A DNA stretch of 64,000 nucleotides from Bacteroides sp. M10. Its GTDB lineage: Bacteria; Bacteroidota; Bacteroidia; Bacteroidales; Bacteroidaceae. A model generated the notes under the pieces. The model ran no database searches. It saw nothing but the letters and a program-made list of their open reading frames with translations, and had not been told where the DNA came from. The stretch covers positions 5,104,501 through 5,168,500 of the forward strand of contig NZ_CP060488.1 of the NCBI RefSeq assembly GCF_014334015.1. The letters are read 5' to 3'. The position numbers were made by a program, and so were the translations under genes. Positions within the stretch are counted from its first letter, which is position 1. Every line of letters starts with the position of its first letter. Positions 34,604-43,693 of this stretch are shown piece by piece.

Positions 34604-35050
34604 TTATGCTTTTACTTTTACGATTACTTTCTTCACACCATCCGGAGTGATACCGGGAGCATGACCGTCTTGCGGGAAAAAGATAGCAAACATTCCCGGT
34701 TTTACGGCAACGTATGTTTCTGCTAATCCTTCGAAGAAAGTAATATCTTTTTCTGCGTTATAAGGTGCATCTGCCGGAACACAGTCTTTAGCAGCAGTAT
34801 ACCCCATTATTTCTGTTCCCGACAATGGGATTTGAATATCAATAAATTCGTTATGAGTTTCCAGTTTGGCTTCCTCTTTTGTTTTAGGTTTGGTTTGTGC
34901 AATATTCACCAACAGATCTTTTCCTTTCAGTTCTGTCTTACCAACTTCCATGGCTTGGAGGTCATGAGACTTCAAGAATTCAATAGCTTGTGCAAACAGA
35001 GGGTTTAAAGACGCATATTTCTCCAGATTTTCTAAAGTATCTACTACCAT
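34604..35050 (-). CDS. YhcH/YjgK/YiaL family protein
   Basis: 148 aa. Family landmarks are an ETHNEFIDIQIPLSGTEIMGY segment (His and Glu of the cupin metal site), F-containing FFEGLAETYVAVKPGMFAIFFPQDGHAPG and the closing VKKVIVKV. These small cupins bind a metal and are linked to sialic acid and other sugar catabolism (YhcH with N-glycolylneuraminate in relatives). No sialic acid gene is next to it; it sits between DUF2461 and glgB. The gap to glgB is 18 bp, so the two are probably co-transcribed. Confidence 0.92.
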   Translation of the reverse strand: MVVDTLENLEKYASLNPLFAQAIEFLKSHDLQAMEVGKTELKGKDLLVNIAQTKPKTKEEAKLETHNEFIDIQIPLSGTEIMGYTAAKDCVPADAPYNAEKDITFFEGLAETYVAVKPGMFAIFFPQDGHAPGITPDGVKKVIVKVKA

Positions 35051-35087
35051 ATAAGTTAAATTTTAAAGTTTATATTCTAGGCATTAT

Positions 35088-35762
35088 TTATTCAAAATCA
35101 TCAATCGTATAATTTATAAAATCGGCAAACCGTTTGAATTGCCGAAACACTTTGTCTATCTGTTCCAACATATCCGGTCGGGTAAAGAAATCATCGGGAA
35201 CATTATAAGAGCAAACATATTCTTTACATTTCAAATAATCAATGTACTTGAAATCTTTCGGAAAACCTTTCGGAGCTGTTTTCAGAAAATCCTCTCCTAT
35301 CACCGGGAAGTATTTCTTAAACTCCGGGTCTTCTACGATCGCAACAAACTCTTCGATATTATCATAGATAGATTGTCGCACTGCTTTCAGGATATTGGTA
35401 GGCAGACACAGGCTTCCTCCGGCAAGCATTGAACCATCCGGCTGCAAGTGTACATAATATCCACAATGATCGGACTTCTTTCCTTTGGCATTGATATAAC
35501 CTCCGAAATGTATTTTATAAGGTGTTTTATCCGCAGAGAAGCGGGTATCCCGGTAAATACGATAAGTACAGTCTTTGGGCTGAATCCCCCGGATAGTTTC
35601 ATCAAACAGGGAAATACGGGCGATCACTGTTGCCAAAAAGTTGTCGAACTCGGCACGGGCTGTTTCATATTCTGCCTTATGCTCATTAAACCACTCACGA
35701 TTATTATTCGCGGAAAGATCTTTTAAAAACTGAAAGATAACGGGTATGTTCATCTTTATCAT
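35088..35762 (-). CDS. DUF2461 domain protein
   Basis: 224 aa (a start three codons in, at 35753, is equally possible). The DUF2461 pattern is clear: FLKDLSANNNREWFNEHKAEYE, then TYRIYRDTRFSADKTPYKIHFG, then YYVHLQPDGSMLAGGSLC and a late LKCKEYVCSYNVPD. Proteins of this family (TIGR02453) are cytosolic and of unknown function. YhcH follows 37 bp later on the same strand, so the three genes DUF2461-yhcH-glgB form a probable transcription unit. Confidence 0.9.
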   Translation of the reverse strand: MIKMNIPVIFQFLKDLSANNNREWFNEHKAEYETARAEFDNFLATVIARISLFDETIRGIQPKDCTYRIYRDTRFSADKTPYKIHFGGYINAKGKKSDHCGYYVHLQPDGSMLAGGSLCLPTNILKAVRQSIYDNIEEFVAIVEDPEFKKYFPVIGEDFLKTAPKGFPKDFKYIDYLKCKEYVCSYNVPDDFFTRPDMLEQIDKVFRQFKRFADFINYTIDDFE

Positions 35763-35829
35763 TTTCTATTATTACTCTACAAACGTACAAATTTTATTTC
35801 ATATAAACTACAAAAGGGGGTAAAAGGAC

Positions 35830-35863
35830 ATAAAAAAAGCATCGGCCTGGTAAAACCGATGCT
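35830..35863 (-). terminator. Terminator after pabB-pabC
   Basis: AGCATCGG (35838-35845) pairs with CCGATGCT (35856-35863), and on the minus strand the stem is followed by a run of seven T. The rest of 35763-36039 is AT-rich with no gene and no other clear signal, apart from a short ACAGA/TCTGT hairpin with a T-run near 35878-35897. Confidence 0.75.
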
Positions 35864-36039
35864 CTAACACATTTATCAAAAAAACAGACTCTTCTGTCTC
35901 TGACGTACTTTAGCTTTCACAAGTGAAGTACAATCTCTTTAATTAATCTTATATCTAATACTATGAAAAACACATAAATATAACAGTACAAAAGAGACAT
36001 TTGTTCAGCAGTTCTATGTATATTTCAGTTAATTATAGT

Positions 36040-36636
36040 TTATAGAATTAAATGTTTCTCATTTATAGGCAATATAATGCGTTTCCAGTCAATCATTGCG
36101 TTGAATAACATGATATGGGAATAGTCTTTCAAACATATTTGCGGAATGTCTTTCTCAACAATGAGCTGTCTGTCCAGAAATTCGCTTCGTTTCGTCCCCC
36201 GGAGTAACGGATGAGCCGGTGTGAACCAGGTATCTCCGTCATAGAGAGCAACATTAGCTATAGAGGTATCTGTCAGATAGCCATTTCTTACAATTAAAAT
36301 ATCATCCGCCATTCCTCTTTGAGCATACAAGGCATTCAGTTCTTCCCGATGCGCACTTTTATAAGTATAATCAATGGTATCGGACACAACCAAATGCAAA
36401 GAAGATACCTGTCGCATCTGATAGGGCGCATACGTAACTTCTTCCACTTCTTTTCCATATACAATCCGGCATTTATGAATTCCATTTAAAGTTGGCGGAG
36501 ATATAAATTCCCGTAAATCCAGCGGAGTGCTGTCTTTCCAAAAAGCTGCACGGGTTTCATTAAAGCGCTCTGTGTGATAATCAAGATTATAAATCTGTCC
36601 ATCCTCTATCCGGATAGTCTCAATAAATGGGTACAT
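36040..36636 (-). CDS. pabC: Aminotransferase class IV, probable aminodeoxychorismate lyase
   Basis: 198 aa, shorter than PabC of enterobacteria (about 269) but typical of Bacteroidetes. It starts FIETIRIEDGQIYNLDYHTERF, the family opening. K93 (TYKSAHR) is the likely PLP lysine, and LTDTSIANV (121-129) is the cofactor-phosphate loop. It overlaps pabB by 17 bp, so the two enzymes are made together. Together they convert chorismate via aminodeoxychorismate to 4-aminobenzoate for folate. folK lies near the right end of the window but is not linked. Confidence 0.88.
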   Translation of the reverse strand: MYPFIETIRIEDGQIYNLDYHTERFNETRAAFWKDSTPLDLREFISPPTLNGIHKCRIVYGKEVEEVTYAPYQMRQVSSLHLVVSDTIDYTYKSAHREELNALYAQRGMADDILIVRNGYLTDTSIANVALYDGDTWFTPAHPLLRGTKRSEFLDRQLIVEKDIPQICLKDYSHIMLFNAMIDWKRIILPINEKHLIL

Positions 36637-37627
36637 ATACTTTTTGTTTCATTTCATTATACTCGCTTTCCACATCACTCTGGCAGGTGATCCCACCTCC
36701 ACTTTTAAAATACATCTTCTCTCCTTCCTGTTCTACAAAACGTATCATAACGGCACTATCTAAATCAATGCCATCAGAATATCCCATAACTCCTGTATAA
36801 AATCCTCTGTCGTAGGTTTCAGCTTCCTGGATAATCTGCATCGTCTTTTTCTTTGGAGCACCGGTAATAGAACCGGCTGGCAGTAATCTGAAAATAATAT
36901 CTCCCAAATGCTCCTGATAATTTTCGGGCAATATACCCTGAATTTCAGAACTCGTCTGAAAAATAGCTCCCCGATTAGTCTGTAACCTATCCATATACCG
37001 ATACCGGGAAACTGACACTCGGTTGGCAACCATACTTAAATCATTACGAATCAGATCTACAATGGTAGCATGTTCGGCAGTCTCTTTTGGATCATTCATC
37101 AATAATTGAGCAGCAAAGGGAATTGAAGCATCAATGGTTCCCTTCATCGGATATGAGCTAATTTTTCCCTGATGAATTCTAACAAATATTTCAGGAGAGA
37201 AAACCGTAAAACGGTCTTTAATCCATAGCTTATAAATCGCTTTTGAATGAAAATAAATATCATTCAGAGTAAGATTGGTTTCTACTGGAGTACGACACGT
37301 CAAATTAGTAAGGAAACTATTTCCTGCCAGAATGTTCTGTCGCACGATATTAAACGAGCGTTGATAGGAAGAGAAAGATTCTGCGAAAGGCTGCCAATGT
37401 AGTGAAGGCATTGTTTTTGCAGAGTAAGTGGCTATATTATCTTCTGCTGATATAATCTGATTGGTAAATCCATTCAGATTATATAAAACTTCAGTAGAAT
37501 CAACAGCAGCGACCTCCTCTATATAAGATACATCTTGTAGATAATTTATAATGAAAATGAAAGGACGATGGAGTTGTCCCAACTGATTCATTCGTTTGAT
37601 AGCCTGTTCCTTATTATATAAGTGCAT
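36620..37627 (-). CDS. pabB: Aminodeoxychorismate synthase component I
   Basis: 335 aa. The chorismate-binding domain carries YPMKGTID (the PIKGT-type Lys), DLIRNDLS, the GAIFQTSSEIQG segment, LPAGSITGAPKKKTM and the closing FKSGGGITCQSDVESEYNE. The N-terminal part is short compared with TrpE/PabB of E. coli (about 450), as in other Bacteroides PabB. It makes 4-amino-4-deoxychorismate from chorismate with ammonia or a glutaminase partner. No pabA is adjacent, so a TrpG-type glutaminase elsewhere may serve it. pabC overlaps its 3' end. Confidence 0.92.
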   Translation of the reverse strand: MHLYNKEQAIKRMNQLGQLHRPFIFIINYLQDVSYIEEVAAVDSTEVLYNLNGFTNQIISAEDNIATYSAKTMPSLHWQPFAESFSSYQRSFNIVRQNILAGNSFLTNLTCRTPVETNLTLNDIYFHSKAIYKLWIKDRFTVFSPEIFVRIHQGKISSYPMKGTIDASIPFAAQLLMNDPKETAEHATIVDLIRNDLSMVANRVSVSRYRYMDRLQTNRGAIFQTSSEIQGILPENYQEHLGDIIFRLLPAGSITGAPKKKTMQIIQEAETYDRGFYTGVMGYSDGIDLDSAVMIRFVEQEGEKMYFKSGGGITCQSDVESEYNEMKQKVYVPIY

Positions 37628-37694
37628 AAAATACTTCTACGTTTAGGGAAGGCAAATGTACGCAAAAAGTATAGATTAGAAAAAGATAGCAATA

Positions 37695-37735
37695 AAAAAG
37701 GGTTGCCCGATGTGTCATATCGGCAACCCTTTATC
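37695..37735. terminator. Terminator between pabB and the TPR gene
   Basis: GGGTTGCCCGAT pairs with ATCGGCAACCC (one bulge) and is flanked by A and T runs. It lies downstream of the TPR gene (minus strand) and upstream of pabB. Confidence 0.8.
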
Positions 37736-37754
37736 ATTTATAAGATTGGTCAAA

Positions 37755-38489
37755 TTACTTCATAACAGCTTTTACTTGAGGAAGCATCTTCTTCACATTT
37801 TCATTTTCCGGAGAGATCTTAGCAGCTTCTTCCAGATAGTCTAATGCTTCTTTAAATCTACCATCAGCTTTTTCTTTTTCTGCAGCATATTTATCTGCAT
37901 CAGAATTTGCCAAAGGAGCAGCTTTCTTCAGGATATTAGCGCCATCATTATAGCACAGAACTCCTAAACTGTACAATGCATTTGTTTTATACTGCTTGTG
38001 ATCCAAAGGAATTACTTTCTTGAAACAGTCTTCTGCTTCTTCTGCTTTTCCGGCTTTCTGTGCAGCAAGTCCTGCTTTCAGATAGTGAAGGCTATAATTC
38101 TTCACCATTGTTGTATTCTTAGGATCTACTTTCAATCCTTCTTCCAGTGTAGCTACATATTCAGCAGTCTTCTTTTGCGCATCTAAAGCCAAAGCTTTGC
38201 GAGCATAGGCATTTCCGATATTGAACTTCTTTTGAATTGCTATATCAAAAAAAGTCACAGCTTCCGGATATTTCTTCACAGCATCAGCAGCTATACCACA
38301 ATAATAAGCGGTTGCAGAATCTTGATTATTCGTTTGTTTCAAATATTCACTGAATTTCGCATACGCTACAGGATAATTTTTAGCATTAAATGCATCATTT
38401 CCTTCTTTTTTCAATTGCTCTGGGTCGGTTTGTGCAAAAACATTAGTCACTACAATACAAAATGCAAATAAAAAAATCAATTTCTTCAT
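37755..38489 (-). CDS. Exported tetratricopeptide-repeat protein
   Basis: 244 aa with a signal peptide (MKKLIFLFAFCIVVTNVFAQ). Residues about 24-235 form four to five TPR units: NDAFNAKNYPVAYAKFSEYL, then AVTFFDIAIQKK, LEEGLKVDPKN, AEDCFKKVIPLDH and ALDYLEEAAKISPEN. TPR domains bind other proteins or peptides; here it is periplasmic or membrane-attached. It has a -7 element (TACTTTTG, 38521-38528 minus strand) and a terminator, so it is a single gene. No partner is suggested by neighbours. Confidence 0.88.
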   Translation of the reverse strand: MKKLIFLFAFCIVVTNVFAQTDPEQLKKEGNDAFNAKNYPVAYAKFSEYLKQTNNQDSATAYYCGIAADAVKKYPEAVTFFDIAIQKKFNIGNAYARKALALDAQKKTAEYVATLEEGLKVDPKNTTMVKNYSLHYLKAGLAAQKAGKAEEAEDCFKKVIPLDHKQYKTNALYSLGVLCYNDGANILKKAAPLANSDADKYAAEKEKADGRFKEALDYLEEAAKISPENENVKKMLPQVKAVMK

Positions 38490-38520
38490 AACTTTATGTG
38501 TTTTTTAGTTGTTTATCGCT

Positions 38521-38528
38521 CAAAAGTA
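38521..38528 (-). promoter_or_regulatory. Probable promoter -7 element of the TPR gene
   Basis: The minus strand reads TACTTTTG, 32 bp before the ATG at 38489, with a TTGTG about 19 bp upstream. Confidence 0.55.
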
Positions 38529-38729
38529 AAAGTTATAATAGAAAAACACAACCCTATTTTATTTTTTTGAGCTTTTTGAAACCTATATAACGTTCGTTAT
38601 TCTTCGTAAAAATGGCGTTTTTCTATTCATTCTTCTCAAACCATATAAATAAACAAAATTCTATCTCTATTATAAACTACTGATTCATAGCCACAAAGAA
38701 ATATATGAATAAAAAAATGCCGGAAAGTT

Positions 38730-38759
38730 TTTGAGTTTTCATAAAAAGCACTACCTTTG
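38730..38759 (+). promoter_or_regulatory. Promoter of the tRNA-Arg gene
   Basis: TTTG at 38730-38733, an 18-bp spacer and TACCTTTG at 38752-38759 place the start of transcription about 10 nt before the tRNA. Confidence 0.7.
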
Positions 38760-38776
38760 CATCCGCAAATAAGGCT

Positions 38777-38850
<74 letters not shown>

Positions 38851-39265
38851 CTTAAATAAAACGCTGATTATCAACAGATAATTAGCGTTTTATTTTTCTA
38901 AAAAAGTTCATTTCTGAATAAAAAAAACAATCTGCATAGACTCCCTATTCTAATCTGTATTTCACAAAAAAGATCGTTCTTACATCAAAACAGAACTATC
39001 TTATGACATAAGTATACTGCTGATTAATGTAAAATAGCCACTCAAAAAAAGAAGGGAGAGATTCTTTTTCACATAAAATTCATTTTAACTTGGTGCATTA
39101 AATTATAAAGTATATATGAAATATTCCTTTGATAATTTGGAGAAAGTTCTGAAAATGAAAAAGGAATAATTCCTGAAAATACAGTTCTAAGCCCAATTTG
39201 TTGGCGTAAAATTTGCTAATACATGGTTTTGTGTGTTCCTTTGTACTATAATCAATAAATTAGAC
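38851..39265. other. Spacer after the tRNA with terminator only
   Basis: The 415 bp contain the tRNA terminator at 38858-38896. The rest is very AT-rich with several TTTG words near 39188-39240 but no exact promoter pair, and no gene is seen. Confidence 0.6.
38858..38896 (+). terminator. Terminator of the tRNA-Arg gene
   Basis: AAAACGCTGATTATC (38858-38872) pairs with GATAATTAGCGTTTT (38877-38891) around a 4-nt loop and is followed by ATTTTT. Confidence 0.9.
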
Positions 39266-39850
39266 ATGAAAAAACTTCTATTTTTAATTATGACTGCACT
39301 GATAGTAGTTGGATGTAGTAAAAGTGATGAAGAAAAAAGTGATATTCAGGAAATTTGGCTAAATGGATACAAAGCTCTTACTCCAGAGTCTGATTACGAA
39401 AATATTTCCACCACATTCTTATTATTTAAGGCTGACAACAATGAGGAATTTGATGTGAAAAAGCAAACTTTTTCAGGGAATATACTTGATTATCAAAAAA
39501 TACAAGATGAAACTTGGAATTTGCTGTCAAAATCAAAAATTAAAAAGAAAGATGGTAGCATAGTTGATGCTACTTATTCTATATTTGCCTCATCAATAAA
39601 GGAAACATATACTTCCGCTAAAGTAAAGATTGGTAAATATTTTATGGTAGCAATATATAGCGACTCTAAAACAGGATATCATTGGCTATATTCAAATAAA
39701 TATGCTTGTCAATATGTTGACATACCATATCGATATAATCCATGGGACTATTCTGTGGTTTTCCCATGTGATTTGCATAATTATGGAAAGATAGAATGGG
39801 TTTCATGGAATCAAACTCCTTATCCATATGAGTTTGAATTTTCAAAATAG
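39266..39850 (+). CDS. Hypothetical lipoprotein
   Basis: 194 aa from the ATG at 39266, where a lipoprotein signal begins (MKKLLFLIMTALIVVGC; the lipobox VVGC places the acylated Cys at residue 17). The following SKSDEEKSD is acidic, as in Bacteroides surface-export signals. The mature part is strand-rich with many aromatic residues near the end, but no family is recognised. Its AT content is higher than that of the neighbours, and it stands alone, so it may be a recently acquired or fast-evolving gene. Confidence 0.7.
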   Translation: MKKLLFLIMTALIVVGCSKSDEEKSDIQEIWLNGYKALTPESDYENISTTFLLFKADNNEEFDVKKQTFSGNILDYQKIQDETWNLLSKSKIKKKDGSIVDATYSIFASSIKETYTSAKVKIGKYFMVAIYSDSKTGYHWLYSNKYACQYVDIPYRYNPWDYSVVFPCDLHNYGKIEWVSWNQTPYPYEFEFSK

Positions 39851-39984
39851 GTCCATCTGTCGAAAACATTTTAAATCAGCAATGCTCATTTCAAATCGGA
39901 CTCTCTATAAAATTGAGCAATTTCTCAAGCTCTAAAAATAAAATATAGATACCTCTAACACTTTACTGTATCTGTTTCAAATTG

Positions 39985-40028
39985 CTAATAATAAAGCGAT
40001 GAATTTGAATTCATCGCTTTATTATTAG
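39985..40028. terminator. Perfect 21-bp hairpin between lipoprotein and OmpA genes
   Basis: Arms 39985-40005 and 40008-40028 are exact complements with a 2-nt centre. Convergent genes flank it, so it is taken as a bidirectional terminator. Confidence 0.85.
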
Positions 40029-40049
40029 CCCTAGATGGAAATATTTCCT

Positions 40050-40943
40050 TTACTCTTTTGTATTCTCATCCCCCACTATACCTGATGAAGAATTATCAGG
40101 AGCCTGATCTATCAAATCCATAAACTGATCCAGTTTAGGAGTTATAATAATCTCGGTCCGGCGGTTACGAGCTTTTCCTTCTGCCGTATCATTACCGGCT
40201 ACCGGATTAAATTCACCTCGACCGGCAGCAGTCAGGCGTTTGGGATTTATACCATAAATATTCTGTAATGCCTGAACAACAGATGAAGCACGCAACGCAC
40301 TCAAATCCCAATTATTACGTATATTCGTACGAGATATCGGATCGGTATCTGTATTTCCTTCTACCAGAACATCATAATCTTTGTAGTCCTGAATGATTTT
40401 GGCTATTTTACTAAGCACAGCCTCTGCTTTATTGCTAATTTCATAACTTCCTGATTTATAAAGCATGTTATCTGCTAAGGAAATATATACAACACCTTTC
40501 AATACCTTAATATCCAAGTCACGCATCTCTTCACGGGTAAGCGAACGGGTAAGTTTATTGACCATTACGAGATTCAAAGAGTCTGATCTATTCTTTTCTT
40601 TAACCAAATGCTGGATGAAACGGTTTGAAGCATTGATCTCATCTATCAACTTACCCATATTCATATTCCCTTGAGAGCTCTGTGTAAGACTCTTATTCAA
40701 GATGCTTTGCATATCGGACAAGCTCTTGCGTAACTCACTATTATTCCGCTGCGCTTCGGCAAGTCTCTCCTCAAGACTTGTTGAACGTGCCTGATTTTCT
40801 CTTAGCTGCAATTGACTTTCCTGATATTCTGTTTGCAACTTTGTATAATCAGTTTTTAAACCTTTAAATTGCTTCTGACTTACACAACTCGCCAATACTA
40901 TACATCCTGTCAGTACTAACAACGGTCGAAAAAGATTCTTCAT
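40050..40943 (-). CDS. OmpA-family lipoprotein
   Basis: 297 aa. A lipoprotein signal ends at the lipobox LASC (C20). Residues about 25-115 form a coiled coil rich in Gln, Glu, Leu and Arg. Residues about 165-275 are an OmpA C-terminal peptidoglycan-binding domain: VLVEGNTDTDP, WDLSALRASSVVQAL, the YGINPKRLTAAGRGEF motif and ARNRRTEIII. It probably tethers the outer membrane to peptidoglycan. The tail is acidic and disordered. It is a single gene facing left, with no clear promoter match. Confidence 0.93.
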   Translation of the reverse strand: MKNLFRPLLVLTGCIVLASCVSQKQFKGLKTDYTKLQTEYQESQLQLRENQARSTSLEERLAEAQRNNSELRKSLSDMQSILNKSLTQSSQGNMNMGKLIDEINASNRFIQHLVKEKNRSDSLNLVMVNKLTRSLTREEMRDLDIKVLKGVVYISLADNMLYKSGSYEISNKAEAVLSKIAKIIQDYKDYDVLVEGNTDTDPISRTNIRNNWDLSALRASSVVQALQNIYGINPKRLTAAGRGEFNPVAGNDTAEGKARNRRTEIIITPKLDQFMDLIDQAPDNSSSGIVGDENTKE

Positions 40944-41154
40944 AACTCTATTATTTTAATTACTAACTTTTTAAGTGACCAACTGCAGCCGTTTCCACAA
41001 CAATTGCGTAAATCGGTTGGTTATGAACACATTTATCGAGATAAAGCTCGAACGACCTTATAACATTCCAAAAGAACGAAAGGTTTAGTATGTAAATAAA
41101 ATCTGTTTTTATCAGAGTTTGATCCATCCTGCCAAGTTATCCAACTTAATTTTA

Positions 41155-41162
41155 TAAATTTG
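41155..41162 (+). promoter_or_regulatory. Possible promoter -7 element of the DUF2809 gene
   Basis: TAAATTTG matches TAnnTTTG, 22 bp before the ATG at 41185. No -33 element is evident. Confidence 0.4.
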
Positions 41163-41184
41163 CACCATACTAAAACATTACTGC

Positions 41185-41579
41185 GTGAAAAACAAACGTT
41201 GGATTTATTTAGCAATTACTTTCGCAATTATAGTGTTAGGATTGGCTTCCCGAAAACATAGTGATATATTGCCCGAATTTATTGCAGAGTATTCAGGCGA
41301 TACGCTTTGGGCAGCCATGGTTGTGGAATACGCTTTCTTTTCCCGTCATTATCTATACTCAAGACCATTGTTATTTCCTTATTATTTTCTTATTGTATAG
41401 AAATTAGCCAACTATACCAAGCAGACTGGGCAAATACTGTACGAAACACCACACTTGGAGCATTAATCTTTGGACATGGTTTTCTATGGTCAGATATGAT
41501 CTGTTATACTGTTGGAGTATCATTATCCGCTGTTATAGATTCAGGAAGGATTATTATCTCCCAAAAGAGAACCCCCTAG
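41185..41579 (+). pseudogene. DUF2809 membrane protein gene broken by a frameshift
   Basis: The first reading frame (41185-41400) gives the N-terminal half of a DUF2809 protein (IVLGLASRKHSDILPEF, then GDTLWAAMVVEYAF) and then runs into unrelated sequence and a stop. The second half continues in the frame one base back (from about 41335 to 41579) with FLFPSLSILK, LLFSYCIEISQLYQADW and FGHGFLWSDMICYTVGV, which match the rest of the family. The switch lies near TTTCTTTTCCC at about 41335-41346. No canonical slippery heptamer is in frame, so a disabling one-base deletion or a base-calling error is more likely than programmed frameshifting. Confidence 0.8.
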
Positions 41580-41581
41580 AA

Positions 41582-41620
41582 AAAGAGCACTGCAAACCTA
41601 CTTTGTTTACAGTGCTCTTT
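41582..41620. terminator. Bidirectional terminator between the DUF2809 and GH2 genes
   Basis: A 16-bp stem with one mismatch (AAAGAGCACTGCAAAC with its complement at 41605-41620) and a 7-nt loop, flanked by A and T runs. It ends the PUL transcript. Confidence 0.85.
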
Positions 41621-41643
41621 CCGATTATCATTTAAACTACCTA

Positions 41644-43692
41644 TCACAATCTACAATGAAAACTATCGCTCAAAGGTAACTTCTTATTAGTGGAAACAAC
41701 CTTTATTTCATTTTCACCAGGTTCTAGTTCCACATTTTTCCATTCCAGAATAGCATACGAATCCGGTATTGCTTTACCATAACTCTTACCGTTTACAAAC
41801 AATTCGGCTCCTGACAGATTCGTGAAAGCAGCAATTGTTTGCAAACGTTGTGTACGTATTGTGTTACGTTTGCCTGTTAAATAAAGCATTGGTTCTTCCC
41901 TATTCCAGTTGGCCTTATAGAAGTAGAAAGCATCTTTACGAACTTTCCGGTCGAAGGTAACCAAACCTTTATCATTAATTCCGGGACGGTCTCCTTCAGT
42001 GCGATGTGCAGCACCAAAATCAAACATATTCCATACAAAGCTCCCCCATACATAAGGACGAGAAGAGATTGTTTTCCAGTTTTCAATGTGATAATACGTC
42101 TGCCAGTTTTCAGGATGCCACCAGCTGGTTGGTACAGTTTTAACCAACGAATCTTGTTGATGGTAAATACTTGCACCGGCACCATATTCACTGATAGCGA
42201 TACATATTTCCGGATGATCCTTATGCATTCGATCCAACCATTTCCCCAAATCAGCGGGAGTGCCACCATACCATCCATCATAACGGTTCCAAGCAATAGC
42301 ATCCGTTATGAAATTCAAATCTCCCATTTGATTACTTGCGGAGGTCGTAGGCCGGGTAGGATCTTCCTGATGTGCCAACACATTTAATTCTTTGATGTAC
42401 TCAACCGGATTATCTCCCAACTCCGTCAACTCATTAAACACTCCCCATACACAAATAGAAGGATGATTATAATGTTGACGAATCAGTTCTTTGAGCTGTT
42501 CCTTTCCGTTGGCACGGAAAGCAGATAAATCCACAAAACCCTTATCATTATATCCACCAGGCCCCACAAAAGGTATTTCAGCCCATACAATAATACCATT
42601 CTTATCCATCAGATCATAAAAATAAGTAGCCTGCGGATAATGCGCCAGACGAACAGCATTCACTCCCATCTCCAACATCAATGCCGCATCTTCCTCATGG
42701 TGTTGCGGACGCAGCGCATTGCCCACCTCACTCCTATCCTGATGACGGCAAACGCCTTGAAGAGGCAAGTGTTTTCCATTCAAGAAAAAACCTTTATCAG
42801 GGTCAATCCGGTAAAAACGAAGTCCCAACGGTTGTATGACACGATCTACCATCTGACCATTCCGGGAAAGAATCACTTCCGCCTGATAAAGGAAAGGATC
42901 CTGGCGACCATTCCACAAATGAGGTTGATCGATTTCAAATGTAAATTCCTGCTGCATTGCTGCGTTTCCAGAAAGATTCACTTTCTTTGTTCCTTCTTTC
43001 ACCACCCTTTGACCATCTAACAGGCGTACATTAAGCTCTACTTCCCGATTACTACTACCTCCGTTTGATAAATCAACAACAGCACGCACCTTAGCATACT
43101 TATGGCTCACACTATCCTGTATCAGACGTACTCCGGGAGAAGCATAATTCAAAGGAGAAATACACGTCTCATCAATAATCAGTAAATGTACATCCCGATA
43201 AATACCTCCATAAAAATTAAAGTCACCGACCAAAGGCATAATATCCAACTGTTCACCATTATTCACTCGTACCAATATAGAATTTTCTTTTCCATATTCC
43301 ACCTTTCCAGTGATCTCAAAGATAAAAGCCCCATATCCCCCACGATGCTCACCTATATGACGACGATTGACAAACACATCCGCAATGTTATTCACTCCTT
43401 CGAAACGAATAAAAAGACGTTTTCCTTTCCATTCGGAACGAATAAATAAATTCTTCTCATAATTGCCAATTCCCCGTTTATAGTCTATCTTACCGGACAA
43501 AGCATCCTGCGCATTCCAAGTATGAGGCAAATCAACTCTTACCTCTGTTCCCTTTTGTACCTGATGCGAAAACCGGAAATTCCAATCATTATTTAGCAAG
43601 ATATCCTGTCGCTGGGCAAATATCGACATACCCCAAAGCATGAATAAAACAACCGATACCAAACGACTGGACTGTAAAAAAACTGTTCTCAT
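41644..43692 (-). CDS. Glycoside hydrolase family 2 (beta-galactosidase-like), exported
   Basis: 682 aa with a signal peptide ending near FAQ (26). It has a GH2 sugar-binding domain (about 35-175), an immunoglobulin-like domain (about 185-290) and a catalytic barrel. The acid/base is E421 in WGVFNELTEL and the nucleophile is E502 in ISEYGAG. The barrel signature RLAHYPQ is present. Beta-galactosidase is the usual activity of such short GH2 enzymes, but beta-glucuronidase or beta-mannosidase cannot be ruled out. It is the last gene of the PUL and starts 1 bp after the sulfatase stop. It probably trims the exposed sugar in the periplasm after desulfation. Confidence 0.93.
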   Translation of the reverse strand: MRTVFLQSSRLVSVVLFMLWGMSIFAQRQDILLNNDWNFRFSHQVQKGTEVRVDLPHTWNAQDALSGKIDYKRGIGNYEKNLFIRSEWKGKRLFIRFEGVNNIADVFVNRRHIGEHRGGYGAFIFEITGKVEYGKENSILVRVNNGEQLDIMPLVGDFNFYGGIYRDVHLLIIDETCISPLNYASPGVRLIQDSVSHKYAKVRAVVDLSNGGSSNREVELNVRLLDGQRVVKEGTKKVNLSGNAAMQQEFTFEIDQPHLWNGRQDPFLYQAEVILSRNGQMVDRVIQPLGLRFYRIDPDKGFFLNGKHLPLQGVCRHQDRSEVGNALRPQHHEEDAALMLEMGVNAVRLAHYPQATYFYDLMDKNGIIVWAEIPFVGPGGYNDKGFVDLSAFRANGKEQLKELIRQHYNHPSICVWGVFNELTELGDNPVEYIKELNVLAHQEDPTRPTTSASNQMGDLNFITDAIAWNRYDGWYGGTPADLGKWLDRMHKDHPEICIAISEYGAGASIYHQQDSLVKTVPTSWWHPENWQTYYHIENWKTISSRPYVWGSFVWNMFDFGAAHRTEGDRPGINDKGLVTFDRKVRKDAFYFYKANWNREEPMLYLTGKRNTIRTQRLQTIAAFTNLSGAELFVNGKSYGKAIPDSYAILEWKNVELEPGENEIKVVSTNKKLPLSDSFHCRL

Positions 43693-43693
43693 A

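Noticed and set aside
41325..41350. Programmed -1 frameshift in the DUF2809 gene
   Set aside because: No in-frame slippery heptamer and no clear downstream stimulatory structure; a mutation or sequencing error is simpler.
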